Assembly (NCBI GenBank): GCA_009767595.1 | Contig: VSDK01025485.1 | Location: 22,960 to 86,959 of the forward strand | DNA length: 64,000 nucleotides | Source of the DNA: Symbiodinium kawagutii | Taxonomy: Eukaryota; Sar; Dinophyceae; Suessiales; Symbiodiniaceae | Direction of reading: 5' to 3' | The notes under the pieces: generated by a model | The model's database searches: none | The model's input: the letters and a program-made list of their open reading frames with translations, nothing else | Told to the model about the DNA's origin: nothing | Shown here: positions 1-10,613 of the stretch, piece by piece | Numbering within the stretch: position 1 is the first letter of the stretch | How the letters are laid out: every line of letters starts with the position of its first letter | Position numbers and translations under genes: made by a program

Positions 1-640
1 CAAGTACACCGCAGTAGTTCATGATTAATTACTGATATCAACTAGTTGACTATCAACAGCTCTTACTGACCATCGGAAACCATTGTCCACCATTATTCTT
101 AGCCATTATTAGCCATCATGGTTAGTAAACCACGATTTACCACCATGGACCACTGATGATTTGAAACCTATTTTTAAGCAATATCAACAATTGTAAACCT
201 GTATTACCAACCATCATACACCAGCATAAACCACTAATTAACCACTTGATTGTTGAAGCTATTAACCAGATGATTATTGAAACTATTCACCACTATTAAC
301 CACTAATTAACCACTATTAACCATCATAAAACATTATCAACCATCATCAACCATTATTGTGCAGCTATTAACCACTATTATTAACCACTAATGAACCACT
401 GGTTAACCATTATCAACCAATATCAAAAATTGTAAACCCGTACTATCAACCATCATAAACCATTATCAATCACTACTATATTATTATGTTACAAAACCAC
501 TAATTAACCAGCACTATTAACCACTATTATTCACCACTATTATTCACCACTATTAACCACTATCAACCAGTAACTAACCACTATTATTAACCACTTGCAC
601 TACTTAACCACCAGTATTAACCACTTGATGATTGAAACCT
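1..640. repeat. AACCATTA-rich degenerate repeat
   Basis: AT-rich sequence made of endless variants of AACCACTATTAACC and CATCAACCATT with no open frame of coding character. The same vocabulary recurs on both strands at about 6600-7080, 7580-8520, 36480-36790 and 37680-37930, so it looks like general intron or intergenic filler of this genome rather than one bounded element. Confidence 0.7.
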
Positions 641-663
641 CCGCTGGTTAGGTCTTCGTCCAG

Positions 664-726
664 CTTCGTCTGCGGCGCGCTTCGGAGCGCTGGGAGCCGG
701 CGCTGCTGCAGCTGTCGGCCGGGCAG
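664..726 (+). CDS. Exon candidate, 21 codons, unknown protein
   Basis: A GC-rich island in AT-rich surroundings. It follows a pyrimidine-containing stretch ending in CAG and stops at a GTGCCA donor. Read in phase 0 it is 21 codons with no stop (LRLRRASERWEPALLQLSAG plus Q). It ends in phase 0, which agrees with the next candidate at 1070. No family is recognised; the peptide is basic and helical. The strand is inferred from the splice signals. Confidence 0.45.
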
Positions 727-1069
727 GTGCCACGGGGCGGCGATGGGGGGAGCACGGGCGACCAGGACCCTTGAAGGGGAACTAGGGTGACTGCTGGTGA
801 TAGTTAGGGTTCATGACTAAGGTAACTACTAGTTTATAAGATAATTAGACACAACTAGGTCTAACTTCGCTTAGTTGGTTTGTAAACGGGGTAGCTACTA
901 CGCAAATGGTAGAAACAACTCTAGATAGATGGGTGAAAACACCAATAGGAACCAGCATTATAACAAGTAGATTGAACCACCAGTATATATCATCATCAAC
1001 CACTAATAAATCATGCCCTTAAGCGGGCGGGTTCAAACACCAATCCGATCACTGGTGGAGACCAGCCAG

Positions 1070-1143
1070 GACGAGGCCAGCGACTTTCTGGGTTTGCTGT
1101 GGCCCACCGACAAGGCTGAAGTCGAGGCCTCAGCAAAGCCATG
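1070..1143 (+). CDS. Exon candidate, unknown protein
   Basis: The island begins after CCAG and runs GACGAGGCCAGC... for 24 codons plus two bases to a GTACTG donor. The peptide starts DEASDFLGLLWPTDKAEVEA. Its phase-0 start fits the phase-0 end of the exon candidate at 664-726, so the two may be neighbours in one + strand gene. The opposite strand is also open here, a common ambiguity in GC-rich islands. No domain recognised. Confidence 0.4.
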
Positions 1144-1212
1144 GTACTGAGGATGGTGGTGGTTGAAGCGCCAGTTGAAATATGGCGCTTGGCTGACCAT
1201 TGATGGTAGATA

Positions 1213-1269
1213 TGGCTATGGGTCAATATTAACCATCAATATTAAGCAACAATACTAGGGAAAACAATG
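1213..1269 (+). mobile_element. M2 element, truncated copy
   Basis: It begins with the M2 terminal repeat TGGCTATGGGTCAATATTAA after a TA dinucleotide and keeps the internal AGGGAAAACAATGG, but lacks the right terminus. A complete M2 copy begins about 20 bases further on. Confidence 0.6.
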
Positions 1270-1289
1270 GTGGTTTCCACGACGCCATG

Positions 1290-1404
1290 TGGCTATGGGT
1301 CAATATTAATGAGCCAACTAATGGGGGATAACCACCACCAACAATAGGGAAAACAATGGTTAATGATGGGGGAACCAGGGGTACAGGGTTTTGACCCACA
1401 GCCA
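1290..1404 (+). mobile_element. M2 inverted-repeat element (MITE-like)
   Basis: A 115-bp element with ends TGGCTATGGGTCAA and TTGACCCACAGCCA, which are imperfect inverted repeats. It has no coding capacity. It shares its body and also about 20 bp of left flank (GTGGTTTCCACGACGCCATG) with the copy at 4270-4384. That suggests the two arose by duplication of a larger segment rather than by independent insertion. Confidence 0.8.
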
Positions 1405-2279
1405 CATTGGTAGATCCATATGGAGTTAATCATGTTGAATAGCGATGGTTGATGACGGTTGACGATGGTTTGCCACGGTTCATGCTTAACGATGGCTACT
1501 CAATGCTATTAGTGGATAGAGTTGGCCAATGAATTGCTGAAAATGGAATCACCATCAAGCAATGAAAGACAGGTGGTTTATAGTGGTTTGATGGTTTATG
1601 GCATAGTTTATGATGGTGGTCTGGCACCAAAGTCATGGTTGGTGGTGCTCAATGACAGCTAATGTTGGGCACTGTTGGATCCTGAGTTTGTCGATGCATC
1701 ATGCTTGATGATCATGGTTGACAAAACTGGTTGATAATGATAGTTGATCATTGTTCACAAGCTGATACCGACTCCTAAACCTCAAGCCACTCACAATCCT
1801 GAACCTTATCCTTGCGTAGTTTGATGATCATCATCACCACCATCAATGCCATCACCACCATCATCATCACCATCAATGCCATCACCACCCCCGATCATCC
1901 TTGACACTACAACCCGATCACCGGTGCGACCCATCACCTGCTGCATCCGGACATCGACGAATCGAGGTACGCTGAGGAAAACGCTGAGTCACGCGCGGTG
2001 TACTCCGCAGAGGGGAAGAAACAGGGATGAATCATGGGAGATCAGATGGGTTTGTCATGTTCTTCATATTTCTTCATGATGAATTCCTTCCAAATGGATG
2101 AATCATCGCTTTCTAGTGCATTTATAGTAGGTCAATACTGTAATTCTGGATAACTCATGGATAATAATGGGCATGGTAGTGATGCTGTTCACATGGGAGA
2201 TCCAGCCTGTAAGTGGCGTTTCATCAGCGACCCTAAGCTGGTGATTTATGAACTTAAAAAGGGGGAGGTCATGAGCATA
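1405..2279. other. No firm gene; CAT/CAC repeats and a GC island
   Basis: About 870 bases of TGATGGTT-type filler. At 1825-1890 there is a two-copy repeat of a roughly 30-bp CATCATCACCACCATCAATG unit. At about 1893-1965 a GC-richer stretch runs into a GTACGC donor-like site and could be an exon, but no acceptor AG is well placed, so it is not called. Confidence 0.5.
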
Positions 2280-2393
2280 TGGCTATGGGTCAATATTAAC
2301 CAGCAATAATGGAGGATAATAACCAACCATTTTAAAGGAAAACAATGGTTAATGATAGGGGAACCAGGGGTACAGGGTTTTGACCCACTGCCA
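2280..2393 (+). mobile_element. M2 inverted-repeat element
   Basis: A 114-bp copy flanked by TA on both sides. Ends are TGGCTATGGGTCAA and TTGACCCACTGCCA. The internal GGGGAACCAGGGGTACAGGG is conserved with the other copies. The TA duplication and short length fit a Stowaway-like MITE mobilised by a Tc1/mariner-type transposase encoded elsewhere (inference). Confidence 0.85.
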
Positions 2394-2896
2394 TATGGTT
2401 CTCTATTACTAGTCATTCTTATGTCCTTCTAAGTTCTTAAGTACTTTTAGCAGTATTTCCTCACTCCCGTTATGTTTTTCCATGGTGTTCCATTACTGTA
2501 CTAGGCTTTTTGTATTGATTCCCTCATTTCCTTTGTTACTTGTCATGAAAAGGCTTGCAATGCGCAGCTTGTCAATGTGATAAAAACCCTGCGACATAAT
2601 GCCAACATTCGGATCAAGGCTTCGCAAAGACATGAACAAGTTCAACTCTACTGGCCAGCTAAGACCACCCAGTTCTTGATCTATTTCTATGAAAAGAGGA
2701 GAGATGAAAGATGATGACTTACATTTTTTTCCTTGGATTAGTTGGTCTTTCAGTAAAAAAAACCAACCAAAAGAATCCAATACCACCGTCTCAAATGAGC
2801 ATCATGTCGCTGGTAAATAGGTCTATCCGCAGAATCATTAGCATAACACATCAACCCGTCAACGGGGGATGGTCAGTCGGTGAAGGGATTGCTCTA

Positions 2897-3001
2897 TGGT
2901 AGTTTCTCAGGCCATAGGGGACCCCAAAGTTATGGTGGGTTTATTCTAATAGATGGTTCACATTGGCTGATTTGGGGGTCCCCTGTTTTGAGAAACACCC
3001 A
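2897..3001 (+). mobile_element. M1 inverted-repeat element
   Basis: A 105-bp element flanked by TA. Left end TGGTAGTTTCTCAGG, right end TTTTGAGAAACACCCA. It is a diverged member of the M1 family, whose consensus end is TGGTGGTTTCTCAAAATAGG. No coding capacity. Confidence 0.75.
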
Positions 3002-3003
3002 TA

Positions 3004-4265
3004 ATACTACATCCACTAGTTCTTTGCCACTGATTTGAATCTTCAAGCTGTGACATGCCGTCCAAGATTGGGAGCCTTGCCTCCTACTGCTTGCAGGGCT
3101 ATAAATGGCGCCCCGAGTTGTTGGATACGGTTCTTGCATACACATACACTGTATGTATCTCTTGGCACCTTTGCATATGTGTTGAGTTTTTATGTACATA
3201 TATGTACTATACTTAGTAATGATACATATAGATGTTTGGTTTCTGTCATTCAAATGTCGCACTCTTGCATAATCTTACACACATACATTCGCACGCTCGT
3301 TAGAAGCTAAGACTCAGCAAAGGCCGGGCTCACGAAGAAGTCTCCCAACTTGAGGCACCACATCCTGGAAAGTCTAAAGCCAGACTCCAGGACAGAGGCG
3401 TGCGCGGAAAAGATTAGCATGGGCCTGATCAACGAGCGTGGACGGTTGACATTGGGGTAAGTAATCCTTTTAAACGGTTGTACAAACAGCGTTCAGCAAT
3501 AAGTGACTTTGATATCGGGCAATCAATTTTATTACCCACAGTATCAATCAATGTGAGAAATTGATTTGGCAGAATTAGTGGTACCCAGAAATAGGACCCT
3601 CCTGTTCACCTGTTCCAAAGGAATCCTCCTGTTCTCATGGGTCAGTTCTTTGGGTTGCACAGTTGACAGGAATCGTCGCCCTGTTGAAACTTGGCTGCTT
3701 ATTGATGCTAGTTGCAGACGGGAATCCATGTTCATTGATATTCGTACTTAGCTATACTAAATGATTGTTGATGTGTATGCATGCTACCTTTTAGCAAAGG
3801 GATCGGTTCAACTTACAGTGCACTCGAGATCGCTCGAGCAAATTTTGAATAGGCCTTGATGACAGGGGTTGTACAGTAACTACTACGCGACACAATGCCA
3901 CTGATGGCTATGGCACAGTCTAATCAAGCGGAGTTGTTGCAATAGCTTGAAAATGGATGTATCCAATCAACCATCTTGTTTAGCAATTGTTGCCGTGCTC
4001 TTAAACCAATCATTCCAATGCAACTGACCAGGACAAGAAGTCATCAGAATGGAACCACCATCCCCTTCTTTCTGATTGGTTTTGATGGTGCCGGTGATGC
4101 AGCTAGCTAATGTACAAAGTGATAGACCCGGGTCTAAGCAATGTCATGCTAGACCATGCCGTTGAGTGGGGCCCGTGGGGTCCAGCTGGGGTCTTTGCGG
4201 AAAGGGTTTGAGGCTTTACCACCTGAGTGTCCGAGCAGTTTGGATGGTGGTGGTTTCCACGACGC
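3004..4265. other. No firm gene; short U6-like match
   Basis: Mostly unremarkable sequence. At 3393-3424 the string AAGATTAGCATGG matches the conserved core of U6 snRNA and is preceded by ACAGAGG, but roughly ten extra bases separate the two and the rest of U6 is missing, so no RNA gene is called. No open frame here has an acceptable pair of splice signals. Confidence 0.4.
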
Positions 4266-4269
4266 CATG

Positions 4270-4384
4270 TGGCTATGGGTCAATATTAATGAACCAACTA
4301 ATGGGGGATAACCACCACCAACAATAGGGAAAACAATGGTTAATGATAGGGGAACCAGGGGTACAGGGTTTTGACCCATAGCCA
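4270..4384 (+). mobile_element. M2 inverted-repeat element
   Basis: 115 bp, ends TGGCTATGGGTCAA and TTGACCCATAGCCA. Nearly identical to the 1290-1404 copy over the body and the preceding CCACGACGCCATG flank. An exon candidate starts about 60 bp downstream. Confidence 0.85.
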
Positions 4385-4443
4385 TATCATGAAAAGCAGC
4401 ATCAAATTGTAGAGAATTCTTGCTTCTTTTTAGCCATGATTAG

Positions 4444-4525
4444 ATGAAGCTGAAGTATTGATGGCAGGTGGTGCAAGCATCAACCAGTTTGGAAACGCAG
4501 CTGCTGTGCTCGAAGGAAATCGGAA
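4444..4525 (+). CDS. Exon candidate, unknown protein
   Basis: It follows a pyrimidine-rich stretch and ATTAG, and ends at a GTGACC donor. Reading with a two-base entry phase gives 26 clean codons including EVLMAGGASINQFGNAAAVL, then two leftover bases. That exit phase agrees with the one-base entry of the exon candidate at 7122. No known domain. The composition (small residues, Asn/Gln) is ordinary globular protein. Confidence 0.45.
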
Positions 4526-5284
4526 GTGACCCACGGGAATGTGGTACCCATGGTCCCGGGGGGGCCTTATCCAGTGTGAGCTTGCCGAACTTGCCAATTC
4601 AGCTAAAAGAAAACTGGATGTTGGCGACACCTGGGACGAATCGTTTTGAGATGTGGCAGTTTCAAGAAAACAAGTTTCATCATTGCGAGCTCCTGCAGGG
4701 CTCTTTTTATTGACAACACCCATGGCACCAGAAACATTTAGAAACCATAGACATCTATAAACCAAGAATTGCAGACCGGATCCACACACTCGAAACTGCT
4801 CAGGCCTACAAATTAACAACTCCAGGATGCTGCAGCTCATTCTCACCACACCTTCAGATTTTCGGTAGTCCTGCTATTGTTGCGCTTGCGCTCTATCAAT
4901 TGCTACGTGTTTGTATGTACTGAGTACGAGTGCAGTTCGGGGTGAAGTTGATATAAGCCCAGTTGGTACATCCTGATGGTGCAGCCGTAAGCCTCGCCAC
5001 CACCCCAACTCCATGGTTAATTAGTGGGCTTATTGGTGGTTATAAGCCATGGTTAAGGCTTAAGTAAGCCATACATCAGTTACTGATGGACCATCATCCA
5101 TCGTCATCAACCGTCAAGCCAGACCATCACAAGCAGCACATCGCCCAGCCTATCGGCCTCAGCCCTGGGCGGTTGATGCTGGTAGATCCAACCCGTCAGC
5201 TCTTGAAGATGGTAATTCACCAGCTATTGGCAAGTCAATGGGGGATTAACTGCTGGATTTATGATGAATCCAGCTGACTCATGT
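4526..5284. other. No firm gene
   Basis: Open frames on both strands between 4526 and 4720 lack convincing splice context. From 4950 to 5280 the sequence is TTAAGCC/CCATCA-type filler. Nothing else is supportable. Confidence 0.5.
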
Positions 5285-5498
5285 GGGTCTCAAAATAGGG
5301 AATCCCCCAGTTATCATCCAATCATTCATTAGTCAACAAGCATTTATGGCCATAAACCAACCACTTTTTGGGTCCCCTATTTGGGGGTTTCTCAAAATAG
5401 GGGTACCCCTAAATCATCCATTCATAGGCATTTATAGTAATGAACCAACCATTTTTGGGGTCTCTTATTTTGAGAAACACCTATTTTGAGAAATCACC
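5285..5498 (+). mobile_element. M1 element split by a second M1 copy
   Basis: The outer copy starts GGGTCTCAAAATAGGG. Near its right end (CCACTTTTTGGGTCCCCTAT) it is interrupted by a complete second copy at about 5385-5481, then resumes as TATTTTGAGAAATCACC. The repeated TATT at the two junctions is the apparent target duplication of the inner copy. Confidence 0.75.
5385..5481 (+). mobile_element. M1 element nested in another M1
   Basis: Ends GGGTTTCTCAAAATAGGGG and CTTATTTTGAGAAACACC, with the usual CATTCATAGGC/AACCAACCATTTTTGGGG interior. It lies inside the right arm of the outer M1 copy, so it is the younger insertion. Confidence 0.75.
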
Positions 5499-5637
5499 AT
5501 TTGATCATTCTTTGCACCAGAAGCGGCGCTGCGCATTCCATGGCTCGTGTGGCTGGAACTCTGAGCCTGCTGTGGTGACTCGACTTCTGAAGAAATGATG
5601 GGATGGTGAGTGATGGGCAAGGTTCATAGGGTCAACA

Positions 5638-5736
5638 ATGGTGGTGTCTAAAAATGGGGGAACCCCAAAAAAGGTTGGTTTACTAGTATATGACAACGGA
5701 TTATTGGGCTGTACCCCTATTTTGAGAAACACCCAA
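5638..5736 (+). mobile_element. M1 inverted-repeat element
   Basis: Begins TGGTGGTGTCTAAAAATGGG and ends CCCTATTTTGAGAAACACCCA, with GGTTGGTTTACTAGTA inside. The flanking dinucleotides no longer match exactly. Confidence 0.7.
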
Positions 5737-7121
5737 ATTAGGAATGATGATGGCAGAATGATCAATGGTAGAATGGTGGTAGAAAATGATGGTGAATACT
5801 TGTTGTTAATCATAGGGATCATTGATCACCAATAATGATTGATAGTGGTCATTGATGATTGATAAGCCGGGCAAAATGACGGTCGATCATGATTTCAATG
5901 ATTGATGGTGATAGTCAACAATTCCTAACGAATGTTCTAGGTGATGGTACGTGATGGTTGGTGATAGTTGTCAATAGTTGTCAACAGTCTGTGGTTAATC
6001 ATGAGAATTGGTCACCATAAATGTCAACCATTATCAATCATTATAATCTATCAATCCTTTTGTTAAATATGCTAAATGGCTTGACTGGCCATGAATCATC
6101 AACATGGGTTTTGTACAAAATGGAGTACCCCTGAAACTGGGTGCCTTTATTTCAACCGAGAAGACAATGTTTCCACATTCTAGTGGCTATTCTTGGATGG
6201 TTAGTAGCTACCACCATGGCTATGGATAGACTCACATCCATCAACAACAATCAGCATCCATACAAGCCATATTCAGTCAACCATTAATCAATCATTAATC
6301 AACCATTATTTTATCATCAACATCCATAAACAAATCACGAAAGCTAGCGTCAGCTAGCTGAAGTTGCTCTTGCTGTAGCAAGTAATTGGCAAGGACAGGA
6401 CCTCCAAAAGTCACAAATAATTGAATAATCGATTCCCCCCAGGGTCTTTGCATGCTGCGGTTTTCTTCAGCAAAATGAATGCATGCTTTGTCGTTGTTGG
6501 TTTTTTCAGTCAAGTCTTTTGCAATGCTAGCTTTCGTCACCTACCCCTGGCCTCAAGTCCAGTTGTTCAACCTCATTCTTGTTGCTTCTTTTGCGCTGTT
6601 ATTAACCATTGTAAATGGTTGTAATCCGTACTAACATCCATCAGCATCCATCAGCCAGCCATATTTCAACCATCAATCAACCACTATTGAACCACCTGTC
6701 ACTTCAACATCCATTCAGCAACCATTATCAACCATTGTTTAACCACTACCTATTGGTCACGCAGCATCAACACTACTTAGCATCGATTGGTCACTCAACC
6801 ATTACTCAACAATTCATCAACCACTACCATAATCAACCATCAGCCAATATCAACAGCTCTAACCACTACTTACTCAGCATATCTCAACTCACCCTCAACA
6901 GACTCATATAGTTGGGTAACTATGTCCTTTTATCAACCATTGATCTCAACCCCGAATCAACCATCACTCAACCATTGATCAATCATCAACCATTAGAGTG
7001 GTTATAACCAACCATCAATCATCAACCATTACTCAACCATCACTCAACCACTACTCAACCATTACTCAACCACTTGAACGCTTGGAACCTATTGTCATAA
7101 CCTATCCATCAACATCCTCAG
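5737..7121. repeat. Gene-free stretch rich in AACCATCA repeats
   Basis: 5740-6060 is TTGATGGTGAT-type filler and 6600-7080 is a dense run of CATCAACCATTACTCAACC variants. Short open frames in it encode only His/Asn/Gln/Pro-rich repeat peptides and are not real genes. 6290-6590 is of more ordinary composition but shows no supportable exon. Confidence 0.6.
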
Positions 7122-7249
7122 GTCCGCCGCTGCTTGGCGTTCCTGGCGACCCTTGAGTGCCACTGAGCTGCGAGCCAACGATCTGCCGGTCCTGGAGGCA
7201 CACGGCCGAGCCAGCAACGAGCGAAGAAATGCTGGGATTCACCGGTTTC
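7122..7249 (+). CDS. Exon candidate, basic helical protein
   Basis: It starts after CATCCTCAG and stays open for 42 codons in a one-base entry phase that matches the two-base exit of 4444-4525. The peptide contains LSATELRANDLPVLEAHGRA and then NERRNAGIHRF. Donor choices are GTTTCG at 7245 or GTGCTG at 7250, so the 3' end is uncertain. The GC-rich patch is sharply bounded by TGATGG filler. Domain unknown. Confidence 0.42.
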
Positions 7250-8586
7250 GTGCTGGTTTAGGGATCGCTTAGTGATGGTTTGGTAATGGTTTAACGATGG
7301 GTCAATGATGGTTGCGTGATTGTTGAGTGATTGTTTAGTGACGGTTTAATGATGTTTCAAGGATGGTTTAGGGATGGTTTATCACTCTGAGCAGAAAAGT
7401 CGATTCTCTACATCCATTGCTTGAGGGTTCCAGAAGCAAATGGGCCTTTAGTGATGGTTTGAGGATGGTTCAGTGCTTGTTTGACGGTCGCTTCTCCCGA
7501 TTCCCAATCATGGTTCATTGACCATCCATTGACCCTTAGGCATGGTCAGCCATTCTTAAGATTCCTTCGTCATGATTAACCACTGATTAATCATCATCAA
7601 CTAACCATTATTTACCACAAAGTTGTTGGTTGTTCTTTTCCCCATTACTACCATCACCTACTATCAACCATTAGCCATGGTTAACCACTATTACTCATTA
7701 TAGGTGGTTATTTGTTATTACATATTATGACCATTAATCATAGCTATCCACCATTCATAGTCACAAATAAATGATTGTCGATCACGATTAGCAGCTACTA
7801 TTAACCACTATATGACTATATTACATATCATTACAGCAACCATCTCCATTAGCATTACCAGGAACCATTGCTATTGACAATTTTTATCAGCCATTCACAA
7901 GTAGTTACTAAATACTCATTGTCAACCATTACTTATCACGACTATCAGCCACTATAAGAATTCTCAACCATTACTATCAATCACCACTAGTAAACATCAT
8001 TATGAACAATTGGCACTAATTATTCAGTAAGATTTATCAGTATATATTGACAACCCATTCTTACTATTACTATTAACCGTTTCTATCAACCATTATGATT
8101 TGCCATCAATACTATTAACCATTCCTGAACAATTCCTATTGACAATTATATATTATCAAAGATGGTTATAGGATCATTCATTACCATTAACCATTACTGT
8201 TACTCTTAATCATTACTGTTGACCACTACTGTTAACCATTATTTTTTACGGTAACCATTACTGTTAACCATTACTGTTAACCATTACTGTTAACCATTAC
8301 TGTTAACCATTACTATTACTAATCATAATTGTTATTAATGGTTGACGTTGATCATTATTTTTAACATCCAGTATTAACCGTTACTGTTGACCATTATTAA
8401 CCATTACTGTTTGCCATTACTGTTAACCATTACTGTTAACCATGACTGTTAACCAGTACTGTTAACCGGTATTAACCATTAACAGCTATTAATCATCAAT
8501 GTCAATATTTACCATTAGCCATTATTGTTTTTTTTCTGGTCACTGAATTTACTGTTAAGCGTTATTACTCATGCTAGTTACTAATA
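7250..8586. repeat. Gene-free TTAACCATTACTG repeat tract
   Basis: AT-rich filler throughout. Between about 8170 and 8475 it becomes a semi-regular tandem array of a 13-bp unit ACTGTTAACCATT, with at least ten recognisable copies in two clusters (8200-8320 and 8385-8475). No open frame of interest. Confidence 0.75.
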
Positions 8587-8690
8587 TAGTGGTATCTCAA
8601 AATAGGGGACCCCCAAAAATGGTTGGTTTATTAATAAACAATGATTAATATAGGATGATTTGGGGGTACCCCTATTTTGAGAAACCACCA
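8587..8690 (+). mobile_element. M1 inverted-repeat element
   Basis: 104 bp between TA dinucleotides. Ends TAGTGGTATCTCAAAATAGG and CCCCTATTTTGAGAAACCACCA. The arms pair almost perfectly and the centre is TTAATAAACAATGATTAATA. One of the clearest members. Confidence 0.88.
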
Positions 8691-8738
8691 TATTATTAAC
8701 CGTCGACAATTCCTATTAACCCCATCATCTCGCCTCAG

Positions 8739-8828
8739 GTGGATGACTTGGACGACTCATGGGCTCTGAAGCCGTTTGTGCTCAGGGGCAACGATGGCCT
8801 GGAAGATACGTGGCAGCAGGGGTTCCAG
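8739..8828 (+). CDS. Exon candidate, 30 codons, acidic peptide
   Basis: Textbook-looking exon: it starts after CGCCTCAG and ends at GTGAGG, and is exactly 30 codons in phase 0 with no stop. The peptide begins VDDLDDSWALKPFVLRGNDG and ends TWQQGFQ. Upstream 50 bp lies an M1 element; downstream the sequence collapses at once into GGTTGATGG repeats. The opposite strand is also open but has no comparable splice sites. No family recognised. Confidence 0.55.
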
Positions 8829-9775
8829 GTGAGGCTGGGGGAGCGGTGGTTGATGAATGGTTGATGGATGGTTGAGTAATGGTGGATGGATGGTTGATGG
8901 GTTGGTTGATGGTTGATGGTTGGTTATAGCCACTGTAATGGTTGATGGATGGGGTTGATATTTCATTGATGATGGTTCCTAATCATGCTTGATGATGGTA
9001 AATGCAGGGTTTTTGACTGGTTGAACAGTGGAAAGTGATTTGTCAAGTTTAAAGATGTTTAAAGATGGTGAAGGATGGTCGATGGTGTTTGGTGATGCAC
9101 GGTTTTGGTGGTGCTGCCAGTGATGCGCTTGGCACTCCCGGCGCTGCCACTGACGCCGCCTGTTCTCCTTGGGGGCACCTGACAATGCCACGGCGTTCTG
9201 GGACCCATCGCCATCGTTGGAACTGTGTGGCAGCTGGGTTGATATCAACTATCATCAATGGTGAATAAGTGTATAATGGTCAATAGAGGTCAACAGATGT
9301 GAATGGATGTCAACAGATGTCAATGGATGTGAACAGATTTCAACAGATGTCGATAGTGGTGAACCAAGAACGGATCACATCATAACTTCAACAAGAACAG
9401 GGAGATTCTAGCAACTATGAGCGAAAGGGTCCCCAGTTCGCGGTCCATGTCAAGCTCTGTGGCTCAACGTTGCCAGGGTGGGCCGGTGACGATCAACCTG
9501 TCGGGGGACGATTAACCATGGCTAGGGGCTTTACCAGCCACGGATCTGCATCCTATTGTTGCCAGCTGCTGGTGATTAAGCATGACAAGGACCCTGATGT
9601 ATATGTACAGTACACAAGACTTGCCATCATTTATAATCAAGAAACATAAAGAAACATGATTAAGAAGCATGAAGCATTGTCAACCATTATCAACCCATAT
9701 CAATCATTTTTAACCACCACCTGCCAAATACGTTGTGGAGAAGTCCCGGGGTGAAAGTATGCACCGGTCAACCAG
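8829..9775. other. Repeats and one unresolved coding-like patch
   Basis: 8840-8960 is a GGTTGATGGATGG repeat. 9090-9235 is GC-rich and open in several frames on both strands (one + frame reads FSLGAPDNATAFWDPSPSLE), but the boundaries are unclear. 9275-9357 holds about seven copies of a 12-bp GTCAACAGATGT unit. 9417-9515 is another short GC-rich open stretch. None is firm enough to call as an exon. Confidence 0.5.
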
Positions 9776-9873
9776 GACTGTTCATAGCCTGCAAGCATTG
9801 GCCAGCTCAGGAATTCCAGGCGGCCACGGAAAAGGAGACCTTGCTCTCCAAGGCCAGGGAGCTCGATTGGTTG
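9776..9873 (+). CDS. Exon candidate, unknown protein
   Basis: It opens after AACCAG and reads FIACKHWPAQEFQAATEKET then LLSKARELDW before a GTTGGC donor. The frame stays open beyond the donor, so the 3' end is uncertain. Helical, charged peptide with no recognised domain. It is the last exon-like island before the LINE element. Confidence 0.35.
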
Positions 9874-10579
9874 GTTGGCCCGTTGATTGTTGGGTTTTGT
9901 TCACTGCTTTGGTTGCTAAGACTTTCTGATTTCATGCCGAACTTAGACATGTCAGTTTGACCACCGGACCACCTGGAAATCTGCCGAAGAATCGGAGTTG
10001 GTGGTTCCGGCTGTTGCTTTTGTCGATGTGAATCTCTTCCCCTTGGCGAGGCTCAAGACCTGGATGTACGAGTGGGCTATTCCTGGAGTATTGCCCAAAA
10101 TCGGGGTGAAGGTCCACAGACGATGCCGAAGCTTGGATGATAGGCGGTATCATGTGGCCATGCTGGATCTATATTTTGGGGCAGCAATATCTTGGATCTT
10201 TCCTCAACCGGGCATACCCCTAAACCATCAACAAAGAAGTCGACATGTTTGTGGGAGGCCCCCACGACACCTCCATGTTGGCACCAGTGATAGTCAAGTT
10301 GGTTGGTGTTTTTGGCTTTGTATGGGTTTTGGCGACCAGGAACAAGCCCTATCATTTGGATCATTTGGCTTCTTTGTTCCGAAGCCATATGGTGGGGGTC
10401 AATAGCCTCTACCCCGGTAAACATCCTGCCTGAATTGACCAAACTCATCTTTATTGGGATCTGCGTTGCGCCACAGTCATGGCAGGTTCATAGCTGGCAA
10501 GGATTTCCCTGCGGGCTAATGACCCAATGGAAGTGAAACTCGCACAAAAATGGAAAATGGGGAAAAACCCGGAGCACAC
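9874..10579. other. Unassigned flank of the LINE element
   Basis: Long open frames exist on both strands (9998-10405 on +, 10077-10448 on -). They may be the 3' untranslated part of the - strand LINE or, on the + strand, an exon near 10000-10110. No poly-A or simple tail marks the LINE end, and I cannot place the junction. Confidence 0.35.
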
Positions 10580-10613
10580 AGCCCCTCACTGGAGTCGAAC
10601 ACCTCAAAGCCAA

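Noticed and set aside
3393-3424. U6 snRNA-like AAGATTAGCATGG with upstream ACAGAG
   Set aside because: About ten extra bases split the two conserved blocks and the rest of U6 is not recognisable; at best a pseudogene fragment.
8170-8475. Regular ACTGTTAACCATT array as a possible CRISPR
   Set aside because: Units are contiguous with no spacers of constant length; simple tandem repeat.
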